Program-made: the position numbers and the translations under genes
From: Microbacterium sp. LWS13-1.2
GTDB taxonomy: Bacteria > Actinomycetota > Actinomycetes > Actinomycetales > Microbacteriaceae
DNA length: 64,000 nucleotides
Assembly (NCBI RefSeq): GCF_040144835.1
Contig: NZ_CP151632.1
Location: 3,038,001-3,102,000 of the forward strand
Reading direction: 5' to 3'
Part shown: positions 38,412-46,920 of the stretch, in pieces
Numbering within the stretch: the stretch's first letter is position 1
How the letters are laid out: each line of letters starts with the position of its first letter
The notes under the pieces: generated by a model
Seen by the model: only the letters and a program-made list of their open reading frames with translations
What the model was told of the DNA's origin: nothing
Database searches by the model: none

Positions 38412-38430
38412 GTATAAGAACAGCTTATAC
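38412..38430. promoter_or_regulatory. LysR-type binding site
   Basis: GTATAAGAACAGCTTATAC is a perfect 7-5-7 inverted repeat holding the T-N11-A core of LysR sites. It lies in the 206-base region between the divergent LysR gene and the catabolic operon. Confidence 0.7.
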
Positions 38431-38487
38431 ATGGTGAAACAAATACGCCATTGAGCCTCCCTTCGTGAGCACCGTAACTTGGGGCTT

Positions 38488-39330
38488 GTGAGCAACGAAG
38501 TTCCGAGTAGAGCCTCGACGGCGGGTCGTGCCATCGCCGTCGATAGCATCACTCAACTTCCCAGTGACGGAGCGCGAGGCGCGGTAGTAGTGGCCGCCTC
38601 TCACGGCGGGCGGTACTCGGCACACGTCGCGTTAGCGGCGGGCGTCCGCGCGGTCATTCTTCACGACGCCGGAATCGGAGTCGACGGAGCTGGCATTGCC
38701 GGACTCGACGTCCTTCAAGCGCATCGAGTGCCGGCGGCCGCTGTGGATTCCCGGTCGGCTCTCATCGGCGATGTGGACGACATGAGACGGCGCGGTCGCA
38801 TCGGGGAGGTGAACGACAGTGCGCTCACGCTCGGCTGCGTGGCGGGAATGACCGTGAGAGAAGCAGTAGATGTGCTCTCCTACGCAGATTTGGTCGAGCC
38901 CGTCCCAAGCCCGGTCGGAGAGACGCGCACCGCAATCATCGAGAGCGGGTCTGTTCCGGTGTGGGCGCTGGATTCGGCATCCCTCGTCCGTCCGACCGAC
39001 TCGGTGTCGGTCGTCGTGACAGGATCCCACGCCCAACTTCTCGGAGGCGATCCAGGCACCGCTCTCAAAGTGAACCCGGTGGGCGCGCTCTTCAACGACG
39101 CAGGCGTCCCAGCAGACGGACCCGCCGGCAGGATCGGCGTGCTCGGGCTCCGAGGCATTCCGGCCGCGACCGTCGACGCCATGACTGCTCGCATCGGGGA
39201 CGGACGATCTACCTATTTCGACGGCGTCATCTCGCGCGTGAACGAACCTGCCCTGGCGCTAGGCGCGAGAAGCGGAATGCGGGCGCGAGATGTCGTGAAG
39301 CTAATTATCGAGCGGGCCACCGGTGACTGA
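38488..39330 (+). CDS. Uncharacterised protein of two homologous repeats
   Basis: About 280 residues; I do not recognise the family. The protein has two copies of one domain. The first holds AVILHDAGIGVDGAGIAGL, VPAAAVDSRSALIGD and GEVNDSALTLGCVAGM. The second holds ALFNDAGVPADGPAGRIGVL, IPAATVDAMTARIGD and SRVNEPALALGARSGM. Shared features are a (H/N)DAG loop, (A/T)VD-x-x-(S/T)A-x-IGD and VN-x-x-AL-x-LG-x-x-x-GM. An ASHGGRYSAH motif precedes the first copy. No signal peptide or membrane helix is seen. GTG 38488 and TTG 38479 are possible starts. It is the first gene of the operon. Confidence 0.8.
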   Translation: MSNEVPSRASTAGRAIAVDSITQLPSDGARGAVVVAASHGGRYSAHVALAAGVRAVILHDAGIGVDGAGIAGLDVLQAHRVPAAAVDSRSALIGDVDDMRRRGRIGEVNDSALTLGCVAGMTVREAVDVLSYADLVEPVPSPVGETRTAIIESGSVPVWALDSASLVRPTDSVSVVVTGSHAQLLGGDPGTALKVNPVGALFNDAGVPADGPAGRIGVLGLRGIPAATVDAMTARIGDGRSTYFDGVISRVNEPALALGARSGMRARDVVKLIIERATGD

Positions 39331-39350
39331 TCGAGAAGAACGGGGTATCG

Positions 39351-40349
39351 ATGAATGAGTACACACCAGGCGTGCAGCCACTTGCCGCGGACCGCGAGGA
39401 GTCACTTCGCCTGTACCGCCAAATGCTGCTGATGCGGCGCTTTGAGGAGACCGTGTTGGAGCTGATGGTGCGCACGCCCCTCGAGATCGAAGGGCCTGTT
39501 CACCCCTACATCGGTGAAGAAGCGATCGCTGCCGGGGTGTGCGCCGCCCTGACCCTGTCCGACAAGATCATGAGCACACACCGCGGCCACGGCCACTGCA
39601 TCGGTAAGGGCGGCGACCCTGACCGCATGATGGCAGAGCTCTTCGGCCGCGTCGACGGCTACTGCAAAGGCAAAGGCGGCTCGATGCACATCGCCGACTT
39701 CGACATCGGCATGCTCGGCGCCAACGGCATCGTCGCCGCCGGCATACCCATCGCCACCGGCGCTGCGCTCGCGGAACTGCTGCAGGGGAGCGGGAACGTC
39801 GTCGCATGCATGTTCGGCGACGGCGCCGCCGCCGCGGGGCCGCTTCACGAGTCGCTGAACATCGCCGCGATGTCGCGACTTCCCATCGTTTTCGTGTGTG
39901 AGAACAACGGATGGAGCGTGAACACCCCGCCGGAGCGATCGCTTGTCTCGTCGGTGGTGGAGCTCGCCGCCGGATACGGCGTCGAAGGCATCACCGTCGA
40001 CGGCAACGATGTGCTCGCGGTGCGAGCCGCAGCCCTGTTCGCGGTCGATCGTGCGCGAAAGGGCCTCGGCCCCACCATGATCGAAGCGACCACCTTCCGG
40101 CGGACGGTGCACGCGACCCGCGGCCCCGCCCCGGCCGACTCCCGCGATCCCGAACTGCTGGAACGCTGGATCCGGCGCGACCCGCTCGACCGGTTCCACG
40201 ACGTGCTCGTGGAAGCAGGCGTGATGACGAATGCCGAGGCGATTGCGCTGGCAGATTCCGTGGAGGCGCAGATGGCCGCCGCTGTCGAGTTCGCCCGCAA
40301 CAGCCCATTCCCCGAGTTGTCCGAAGCCTTTGAGGATGTGTGGGCATGA
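39351..40349 (+). CDS. 2-Oxoacid/acetoin dehydrogenase E1 component, alpha subunit
   Basis: ThDP-dependent decarboxylating subunit of 332 residues. MRRFEETVLELMVR, GPVHPYIGEEAIAAGV, STHRGHGHCIGKGGD and GKGGSMHIAD are diagnostic of the E1-alpha family. The ThDP/Mg site is GDGAAAAGPLHESLN...CENN. It pairs with the next gene, whose start overlaps its stop. It most resembles the acetoin dehydrogenase AcoA type. No E2 or E3 gene is nearby, so the complex either borrows them or works as a decarboxylase/ligase with another acceptor. Confidence 0.92.
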   Translation: MNEYTPGVQPLAADREESLRLYRQMLLMRRFEETVLELMVRTPLEIEGPVHPYIGEEAIAAGVCAALTLSDKIMSTHRGHGHCIGKGGDPDRMMAELFGRVDGYCKGKGGSMHIADFDIGMLGANGIVAAGIPIATGAALAELLQGSGNVVACMFGDGAAAAGPLHESLNIAAMSRLPIVFVCENNGWSVNTPPERSLVSSVVELAAGYGVEGITVDGNDVLAVRAAALFAVDRARKGLGPTMIEATTFRRTVHATRGPAPADSRDPELLERWIRRDPLDRFHDVLVEAGVMTNAEAIALADSVEAQMAAAVEFARNSPFPELSEAFEDVWA

Positions 40350-41314
40350 CCGCTCTTACGTATGCCGCAGCGCTCGACGAGGCGATGGCCGACGCGATGC
40401 GCGCGGACGACCGCGTATTCCTGATGGCGACGAACCCGGCCGCGCGGCTCCGGTCGGAGTTTGGCGCCGACCGCGTCCGTGAGATGCCCATCGCCGAGTC
40501 CGCGATGACCGGGATGGCGATCGGCGCCGCCGCGTCGGGCCTTCGCCCAATCCTGCACTTCTCCGCAGTGAATTTCAGCTTCGTTGCTTTCGACCAGATG
40601 GTCAACCAGGCTGCCCGCATCCGCTACATGTTCGGAGGGCAGCGGGAGTTCCCGATCGTCTTCCGCGCCCGCTACCTCAACGGGACGCGCTCAGCTGCTC
40701 AACACTCGCAGACCGGCTATGCATACTACGCCCACGCCGGCGGCATCAAGCTCGTGGTTCCCTCAGGCGCTGCCGATGCCGCAGTGCTCTTCGGCGCCGC
40801 GATCCGTGACCCCAACCCCGTCATGATCTTCGAGCCCGACCGTCTGCATCCGCTTGTCGATGATGAATCGGTGCCGCCGGCCGGTCCCGCGGAGCTCGGC
40901 CGGGCGCTCATCTCGCGCCCTGGCGCCGATGTCACCGTCGCCGCGATCGGATACATGGTGAAAGAGGCCTTGCGGGCCGCCGACGCGCTCGCAGAGGAGG
41001 GCATTTCGGCGGAGGTGATCGACCTCCGCACGGTCGCGCCACTGGATTTGCCGACGATCGCTGAGTCGACGAGTCGCACGGGACGGCTGGTGGTCGTCGA
41101 CGAATCCATGCCGATGTGCTCCATCGCGTCGGAAGTGATCACCGCGGTCGTCGAGTCGCCCGATGTCTTCGCGCGCTTGAGCGCGCCACCGCTGCGTATC
41201 ACCACCACACCGACCCCGGTTCCCTATAGCCCGCCCCTCGAGGACTACGTCCTTCCGGGAGCTGCTCACATCATCGACGGCGTCCGCCGGGTCGTCGGAT
41301 CAGACGTCCGATGA
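40346..41314 (+). CDS. 2-Oxoacid/acetoin dehydrogenase E1 component, beta subunit
   Basis: A transketolase-like subunit of 322 residues that completes the E1 heterotetramer. MPIAESAMTGMAIGAAASGL contains the Glu that activates ThDP, and NQAARIRYMFGGQ is typical. The C-terminal domain reads VIDLRTVAPLD and LVVVDESMPMCSIASEV. The ATG overlaps the E1-alpha stop (ATGA); an upstream GTG at 40340 is also in frame. Its stop overlaps the next start. Confidence 0.93.
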   Translation: MTALTYAAALDEAMADAMRADDRVFLMATNPAARLRSEFGADRVREMPIAESAMTGMAIGAAASGLRPILHFSAVNFSFVAFDQMVNQAARIRYMFGGQREFPIVFRARYLNGTRSAAQHSQTGYAYYAHAGGIKLVVPSGAADAAVLFGAAIRDPNPVMIFEPDRLHPLVDDESVPPAGPAELGRALISRPGADVTVAAIGYMVKEALRAADALAEEGISAEVIDLRTVAPLDLPTIAESTSRTGRLVVVDESMPMCSIASEVITAVVESPDVFARLSAPPLRITTTPTPVPYSPPLEDYVLPGAAHIIDGVRRVVGSDVR

Positions 41315-42060
41315 AGTTCTCGAGAGAGCAGGGTTTCCTTCTGCCCGGGATCAACGACCGCGTGGCGGTCGTTACGGGCGGTGCTCGTGGTATCGGCGAG
41401 GCGATCGCCCTCCTATTGTCAGACCAGGGTGCGGATGTGCACGTGCTCGATCTCACGCTTCCCCTCAAAGGGGAACGACACCCCTCGCTGACCTATCACA
41501 TGTGCGATGTCGGCGACGCCAACTCCGTGGACGCCGCGTTCACCGAGATCGAGGGCGTGGCGGGAAGTGCGGAGATCCTCATCAACAACGCCGGCATCCT
41601 CCGCCAGGTGGAGTTCGAGCGCACGTCGCTCGCCGACTGGGAGCGTACGCTGCGCGTGAACCTCACGGCGGGCGTCCTGTGCACCCAGCGGGTACTTCCC
41701 GGCATGCGTCGTGATCGCTACGGCCGCATCGTCTTCATCGGTTCCAGCGCCGGCAAGCAGGGGGGTGGTCCGGGCCTGGCGGCGTACGCGGCGTCCAAGG
41801 CCGGGGTGCTGTCGCTGGCGAAATCGCTCGCCAAGGACTACTCGCGCGAGGGCATCACCGTCAACGCAATAGCCCCGGCCGCCATCGCGACCGAGATGAT
41901 CCGCAACCTGTCCGGGTTTGATGGCGGAGACTCGCTTCCCATCGGCCGGCTAGGGGACCCGGATGAAGTGGCGGCAGCGACCGCCTTTCTCTCCTCATCC
42001 GCGGGCGCCTTCATCACCGGGGAAATCCTCGACGTCAACGGCGGCTTCATCGTCGACTGA
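41311..42060 (+). CDS. Short-chain dehydrogenase/reductase
   Basis: A classical SDR of 249 residues: cofactor motif VVTGGARGIGEA, NNAG in ILINNAGIL, catalytic Ser in GSSAGKQGG, YAASKAG for Tyr and Lys, and the C-terminal ITGEILDVNGGF. The start overlaps the E1-beta stop, so it is part of the same tightly coupled operon. It may reduce or oxidise the hydroxyketone that the ThDP enzymes make or break. Confidence 0.93.
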   Translation: MKFSREQGFLLPGINDRVAVVTGGARGIGEAIALLLSDQGADVHVLDLTLPLKGERHPSLTYHMCDVGDANSVDAAFTEIEGVAGSAEILINNAGILRQVEFERTSLADWERTLRVNLTAGVLCTQRVLPGMRRDRYGRIVFIGSSAGKQGGGPGLAAYAASKAGVLSLAKSLAKDYSREGITVNAIAPAAIATEMIRNLSGFDGGDSLPIGRLGDPDEVAAATAFLSSSAGAFITGEILDVNGGFIVD

Positions 42061-42093
42061 CCTGGCCATTTGACACGCATAAGGGAGACTTTC

Positions 42094-43857
42094 TTGACCA
42101 TCACGCAGCACCTGCCCAACGACGCCGACACCTCGACCTCCGTCACGATCTCGGGGGGTGAAGCCGTCGCTCGAATGTTCGCGGCCTTCGATGCCGGCCC
42201 CATCTTCGGCATGGGAGGTTTCCAACTACTGCCGTTCTACGATGCGGCCCGTCGGCTCGGCCTCGCGCACCACTTGATCAACGACGAGCGCACCGGAATT
42301 TTCGCCGCCGATGCGTACGCCAAAGCGTCGGGTCGCGTCGGACTTGTCGACGCGACGCTCGGTCCCGGCGCCACCAATCTCGTGACGGGACTGGTCGAAG
42401 CTTTCAACGCGGGAACGCCAATCGTGGCTCTCGTCGGCGACTCGCATCGTCAGCACTCGTGGAAGAACATGACGCAGGAAACGCGCCAGCTCGACATCCT
42501 GCGGCCGGCAGTGAAAGACATCATCCGCATCGAGATGGGCTCGCGCATTCCGGAGTTGGTGCGCCGCGCCTTCGCCGTCGCGACATCTGGGCGGCCCGGA
42601 CCCGTTGTGCTCGATCTTCCCGAAGACATCTCGCACGACATGTTCGAATACGAGCTGCAGGAGTTCTCCGCGCCCGTCGAGAACCAGCGGATCCCGGCAT
42701 TCCGCTCGCACCCCGACGCCGCTCAGGTAACCATCGCCGCGGAGCTGATTGCGACCGCGCGCACCCCGATCGTATTGGCCGGCGGGGGAGTGCACCTCTC
42801 CGACGCGACCGCGGCGGTGACACAGTTCGCGCACGCGCTCAACATCCCCATCGCCCACACCCTCACGGGCAAGGGTGCACTCGCGTGCATCGATCCGCTC
42901 AGCGCGGGCCTGTTCGGGCGTTACGACCGAATTGCGAACACCCTCATCGCGGAATCCGACCTCGTGATCGTCGTCGGTTGCAAGCTCGGCGAGATCGCGA
43001 CGAAGCGCTATTCGATCCTCGACGGCAAGAGATTGATCCACCTGGACTCCACTCCGGAGGAGTTCCGACGCACGACCGAGACTGAAGTCGTGCTGTGGGG
43101 CGATGCGCGCGCCGGGGTTCTCGACATCCTCGCGGCCATCGGCTCACGGGCGAAAGGGATATCGGACGCGAATGCCGCGTACGCGGCGGAAGTCGCCAAG
43201 CGAATGGCGCAGTGGCGCGTGGACGTATCTGGCCGCCTGGACACCAATGAGACACCCGTCGCAATGGGTCGCCTGCTCACGGAGATTAACGCGATCCTCC
43301 CTGAGGACGGCTATCTCATCGCTGACGGCGGTTTCGCCGCCCACTGGGGCGGACTGTTGTTCGACACCAAGCGCCCCGGCCGATCGTTTATCGCCGATCG
43401 CGGCTTTGCTTCCATCGGATATGGTCTGCCTGGCGCGATCGGGGTGTCGCTCGCCGCACCCGGCCAGGCTGTGGTCAGCATCACCGGCGACGGCGGGTTC
43501 AATATGGCACTCGGTGACCTCGAGACGGCGCTGCGCGTAAATGCGAACTTCACGGTCATCATCGTCAATAACGCCGCTTCCGGCTACATCAAGGCGCTGC
43601 AACATCTTGTCTATGGTGAAGGCTCGTATCACGCTTCTGACCTGGTCGAGATGGACTATGCCGCCATCGCCACCTCGATGGGCGCTCACGGTATCCGAGT
43701 CGACGACCCGGCCGATCTGGCGGAAGCTCTCGCCACCGCAATCGCCACTCCAGGGCCGAGCGTTTTGGACGTCGTGGTCACGCGTGATCCCGCGAAGATG
43801 CTGCCCGGTGTCGACAGTCGTGCAGTCACGATCAAGAAGGGGGACCGGATTGCATGA
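42094..43857 (+). CDS. ThDP-dependent enzyme of the acetolactate synthase / decarboxylase superfamily
   Basis: 587 residues with the three standard domains. The activating Glu is in INDERTGIFAADAYAK, the middle domain has PIVLAGGGVHLSDATAAV, and the ThDP/Mg motif is GDGGFNMALGDLETALR...VNNAASG. The start is TTG 42094, fixed by GGGAG seven bases upstream. The reaction is not certain: acetolactate synthase, benzoylformate decarboxylase and cyclohexane-1,2-dione hydrolase share this fold. Being second to an E1 pair with an SDR argues for carbon-carbon bond chemistry on a diketone or hydroxyketone. Confidence 0.9.
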   Translation: MTITQHLPNDADTSTSVTISGGEAVARMFAAFDAGPIFGMGGFQLLPFYDAARRLGLAHHLINDERTGIFAADAYAKASGRVGLVDATLGPGATNLVTGLVEAFNAGTPIVALVGDSHRQHSWKNMTQETRQLDILRPAVKDIIRIEMGSRIPELVRRAFAVATSGRPGPVVLDLPEDISHDMFEYELQEFSAPVENQRIPAFRSHPDAAQVTIAAELIATARTPIVLAGGGVHLSDATAAVTQFAHALNIPIAHTLTGKGALACIDPLSAGLFGRYDRIANTLIAESDLVIVVGCKLGEIATKRYSILDGKRLIHLDSTPEEFRRTTETEVVLWGDARAGVLDILAAIGSRAKGISDANAAYAAEVAKRMAQWRVDVSGRLDTNETPVAMGRLLTEINAILPEDGYLIADGGFAAHWGGLLFDTKRPGRSFIADRGFASIGYGLPGAIGVSLAAPGQAVVSITGDGGFNMALGDLETALRVNANFTVIIVNNAASGYIKALQHLVYGEGSYHASDLVEMDYAAIATSMGAHGIRVDDPADLAEALATAIATPGPSVLDVVVTRDPAKMLPGVDSRAVTIKKGDRIA

Positions 43858-44110
43858 ACGCGCAGGAGGTTCTGGGTTCCTACCTCCGCAACCTCCGCGC
43901 CGGCAACATCGACGCGGCGCTGTTGGAACTTCACGGAGGACACCTTGTAGTCGCACGGCGCCTACGATCCTGGCATCCGGGTCGGACCGGCTCCCGCGTC
44001 GAGGCACAGGCAACGCGGAGCTACGAGACACGTGGCTTCTGCGTAGTGAGCGTGACTGGCAGCGGGGCGTTCTGCGCCGGTGCCGACCTCAAGGAGCTCG
44101 TTGAGATCGT
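43854..44110 (+). pseudogene. Fused remnants: small unknown start plus enoyl-CoA hydratase scrap
   Basis: MNAQEVLGSYLRNLRAGNID starts at an ATG overlapping the previous stop, as a real coupled gene would, and resembles the N-terminus of small SnoaL/NTF2-like proteins. After about 30 residues similarity stops. Around 44045-44105 the frame reads VVSVTGSGAFCAGADLKELV, the active-site block of enoyl-CoA hydratases. Nothing else of either family remains. Confidence 0.5.
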
Positions 44111-44423
44111 GACGCGGATGCCGTGCGCGCCGAGTTCGACGACCTTGAGCAGCGAGCACGGAACCTCGATCCCGATGGGTATGAGGGGGTCCTCCTTACG
44201 CGCGCTTGCTCTCGACACGTTCCCAGCGCAGGTGGCCGATGAGTGTCGACTCGCGTCGGTTACCCGGCGCCGTAGACATAGGCGAGGGAGGAGTCATGCC
44301 AAAGGTCAAGGTCGCGATCATCGGATCCGGGAGCATCGGCACGGATCTGATGTTCAACGTGTTGCTGCTCAGCGACATCCTCGAGATGGGTGTGATGGTC
44401 GGTAACGATCCGGCCTCCGACGG

Positions 44424-45008
44424 TCTAGATGTACTGACCCGGATCGTTGTTGACGTAGGAGAGGCCTCCGGGGTCGAGTTGAAAGCTCGGCCGCATCCCC
44501 GACGGCGGTGGCTGGCGGATGCACGGCCGCAGCGAGAAGGTCCGCGGCCGCGGAATCGGCTACGACTACGTCCACACCGCGATCGACGACCACTCCCGCG
44601 TCGCCTACGCGGAGACCCACGACGACGAGAAAGGCACCACCGCAGCCGGGTTCCTGGAACGCGCGATCGCGTTCTACGCCGACCTCGGCGTCACCGTCGA
44701 ACGCGTCATCAGCGACAACGCGTTCGCCTACAGAAAGTCGGCCGCGTTCCATGCTGTCATCGACGCGCACGGCATCACCCAGAAGTTCATCCGTCCCCAT
44801 TGCCCCTGGACCAACGGGAAGGTGGAGCGGCTGAACCGCACCCTCGCGAGCGAATGGGCATACGCCCGAGCCTGGACCTCGAACACCGCTCGCGCGGCGG
44901 CCTTGCCCGCCTGGTTGGACTACTACAACCTAGACAGGCGCCACCTCGGCATCGGAGGCAAGACCCCCATCGACCGAATCAACAACGGTCGAGGTCAGTA
45001 CATCTAGA
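44424..45008 (+). mobile_element. Internally deleted IS481-family element with 16-bp inverted repeats
   Basis: TCTAGATGTACTGACC (44424-44439) and its exact complement GGTCAGTACATCTAGA (44993-45008) bound the element. At 585 bp it is about half the usual size. Some 45 bases of the left end are followed directly by [15 protein letters not shown], so the N-terminal half of the transposase is gone and it cannot move by itself. Confidence 0.88.
44484..45007 (+). pseudogene. IS481 transposase catalytic domain, N-terminally truncated
   Basis: The fragment has the DDE core: [16 protein letters not shown] (first Asp), [15 protein letters not shown] (second Asp) and [20 protein letters not shown] (Glu). 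It closes with [19 protein letters not shown], and the TAG stop lies inside the right inverted repeat, as in many IS481 elements. The helix-turn-helix half is missing. Confidence 0.85.
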
Positions 45009-45733
45009 GCCCTCGCGCCGCCTCGGAATCGAGACGACAGCCGACGGCGTTGCGGCCGCACGGCAAGCTGCTGGTCGACCTCACCCTCGCGGCCATCGGC
45101 CCCACCTCATGCCGGCAGTGAACCTTGCCGAGCAGAAAAGCGCCGAGAACGTCAACATGGTCAGGTGCGGAGGTCAGGCGACCATCCCGGTCGTGGCGGC
45201 AGTCGGCTCGGTCGTCCCCGTCCTCCACGCCGAGGTCGTCGCATCCATCACTTCGAAGTCGGCTGGCCCCGGCACCCGCGCGAGTATCGATGAATTCACC
45301 GAGAGCACGTCCGCCGCCGTCACGAAGGTGGGCGGGGCCGCTCGTGGCACGGCCATCATCATCCTGAACCCGGCCGAGCCGCCCACGATCATGCGCGACA
45401 CCGTGCTCGCCGTGACCGACCGCTTCGATGACGGAGCTCGCGCGGATGTGGAGTCCGCGGTCCTGCGGCAGATAGCCGCTGTGGCGGAGTGCGTCCCGGG
45501 ATACCGTCTGAAGCAGGCTGTGCGATTCACCGACGAGGGCGACGAACTCGACCCGCCCGTGCCCTCCACTCGAAGAAGCGGCAGATATACGAGCATCACC
45601 GTCATCCTCGAGGTGACTGGTGTCGCGATGTACCTGCCCGCGTACGCCGGCAATCTCGACATCATGACGTCGGCGGCAGTACGTACGGCCGAGCATCTCG
45701 TCACCGTCCGCCGGGAGGGCGCGACGTGAGCCC

Positions 45734-45870
45734 ATGCTCTACCTACAAGACGTGACGCTGCGCGACGGTCTGCACGCCGTGCGCGCCATCGCATCCCGCC
45801 CGAAATTGGCCGCCATCACCCGCGCTCTGGACCCTTCCGGGATCGACGCGGCCGCGCGCAGTTGCGGAGC
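45734..45870 (+). pseudogene. 4-Hydroxy-2-oxovalerate aldolase remnant (MhpE/DmpG type)
   Basis: MLYLQDVTLRDGLHAVR is the N-terminal metal-binding signature of this aldolase, and AAITRALDPSGIDA continues it. After about 45 residues the frame becomes unrelated. Its place directly after acetaldehyde dehydrogenase matches the channelled enzyme pair of meta-cleavage pathways. Positions 45871-46164 hold nothing recognisable apart from the start of the GntR gene region. Confidence 0.75.
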
Positions 45871-46164
45871 GCAACTCAGCGAGAGCGATGGCCCGGCGGG
45901 TCGACTCGGACATCGCGGCGCGCGGGTCAGACCTGGCTGGAACGCTCGGTAGCGGTTGCAGGGGTGGTTCCCACGCCGACGATGTCTGGGCTTGCGTGCG
46001 CGTGTATGTAGTGACGCGGCGACCAGTTCGACCGACCGTGTAGAGGGTGATGCTACCGGGGCTTGGACGTTCCCGTCATGACTCGATACATCGTGCCGTA
46101 ACTCCGCAAACCAGACCAACTCGCCGACCACATCGTTCCGGCAAAACGCGGTAGGCTGGTCGGA

Positions 46165-46920
46165 GTGTCTGACAATCAGGATGGGTGGGTGGTGTCGGTG
46201 GAAATGGCCTTGCTGAAGGTGGTGCCGGCGCCGACGCTGCGCGAGAAGATTGCCGACAGCATTCGCGAGGCGATTACCGAAGGCAATCTGCTGCCGGGTC
46301 AGCGACTGGTGGAGCGAGAGCTGTGCGAGATGACGGGCGCGTCGCGCTCGTCGATTCGTGAGGCGCTTACCCAACTGCTGAGCGAGGAACTTGTCGTCAG
46401 CGTACCGAACCGCGGCTTCGTCGTGGCCGTACTCAGCCTGCCCGAGGCGCAGAGCCTCTACGAAGTTCGTGCAGAGCTCGAAAGCCTTGCCGCCCGTCAG
46501 TTCGCTGAGAGGGCAAGCGACGAGGATGTGAGACGCCTGAGCGCCGTCGTCACAGACCTCACCGCCTTGTACGACGAAGCCGATGCCGATCCCTTCATCC
46601 GGGCGCGAGATCAGTTCATGGAGGTGCTGCTGGCAGGCACCCGTAACCGTGTTCTCGAGGCGATGATCGATCAGATCTACACCAGATTGCGTCGCCTACG
46701 CTGCGCGTCAGCATCCAGTATCGCGCGGCGCCGCGAACTGATTGCCGAATTCCAACAGCTTTATCGTGCGCTGGAAGGGCGAGACGGCGAGCAAGCAGCG
46801 CGGCTCTCCGCTGACCGCGTCCGCAGGTCGTTCGAGGTGGCCATCCCGCAGATCGAGATGCAGACAGTCAGCGATGAGCTCGAGGCCGCGAAAGCCGCTC
46901 ACATGGTCGGTGTGCGCTAG
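46165..46920 (+). CDS. GntR-family regulator, FCD (FadR) subfamily
   Basis: About 251 residues. The N-terminal winged helix is LREKIADSIREAITEGNLLP then GQRLVERELCEMTGASRSSI and REALTQLL, and the all-helical FCD ligand domain follows (LYEVRAELESLAARQFAERA). Starts at GTG 46165 and ATG 46204 are both possible; the later one removes a poorly conserved tail. TGTCTGACAA (46166-46175) lies at the upstream start codon and recurs before the RraA operon and the transporter, so it probably controls itself and those genes. Confidence 0.9.
   Translation: MSDNQDGWVVSVEMALLKVVPAPTLREKIADSIREAITEGNLLPGQRLVERELCEMTGASRSSIREALTQLLSEELVVSVPNRGFVVAVLSLPEAQSLYEVRAELESLAARQFAERASDEDVRRLSAVVTDLTALYDEADADPFIRARDQFMEVLLAGTRNRVLEAMIDQIYTRLRRLRCASASSIARRRELIAEFQQLYRALEGRDGEQAARLSADRVRRSFEVAIPQIEMQTVSDELEAAKAAHMVGVR
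46166..46175. promoter_or_regulatory. Candidate GntR operator (site 1)
   Basis: TGTCTGACAA matches the core of the 14-base sequence AGACTGTCTGACAA found at 48664 and, inverted, at 49101. If GTG 46165 is the start the site overlaps it; if ATG 46204 is used the site is in the leader. Confidence 0.55.

Larger units (their letters stand above)
44296..45729 (+). pseudogene. mhpF: Acylating acetaldehyde dehydrogenase (MhpF/DmpF type), interrupted by an IS
   Basis: The 5' part reads [20 protein letters not shown] and [12 protein letters not shown], the NAD-binding start. A 585-bp IS481 derivative (44424-45008) interrupts it. Beyond the [14 protein letters not shown] is followed by a deletion and frameshift, and then the C-terminal part is well preserved: [32 protein letters not shown] carries the active Cys in the short motif RCGGQAT. 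It is followed by an aldolase remnant, the usual meta-cleavage pathway order. Confidence 0.85.

Noticed and set aside
25090..44484. An inversion between 25.1 and 44.5 kb that would rejoin two IS481 halves
   Set aside because: The two fragments overlap by about 15 codons and the 44-kb copy has both inverted repeats, so a simple internal deletion explains it as well. No independent evidence for inversion is visible.
44206..45729. A 507-codon continuous frame through the IS and the acetaldehyde dehydrogenase end
   Set aside because: It is a chance fusion: inside the IS it is out of phase with the transposase, and only its two ends match the dehydrogenase.
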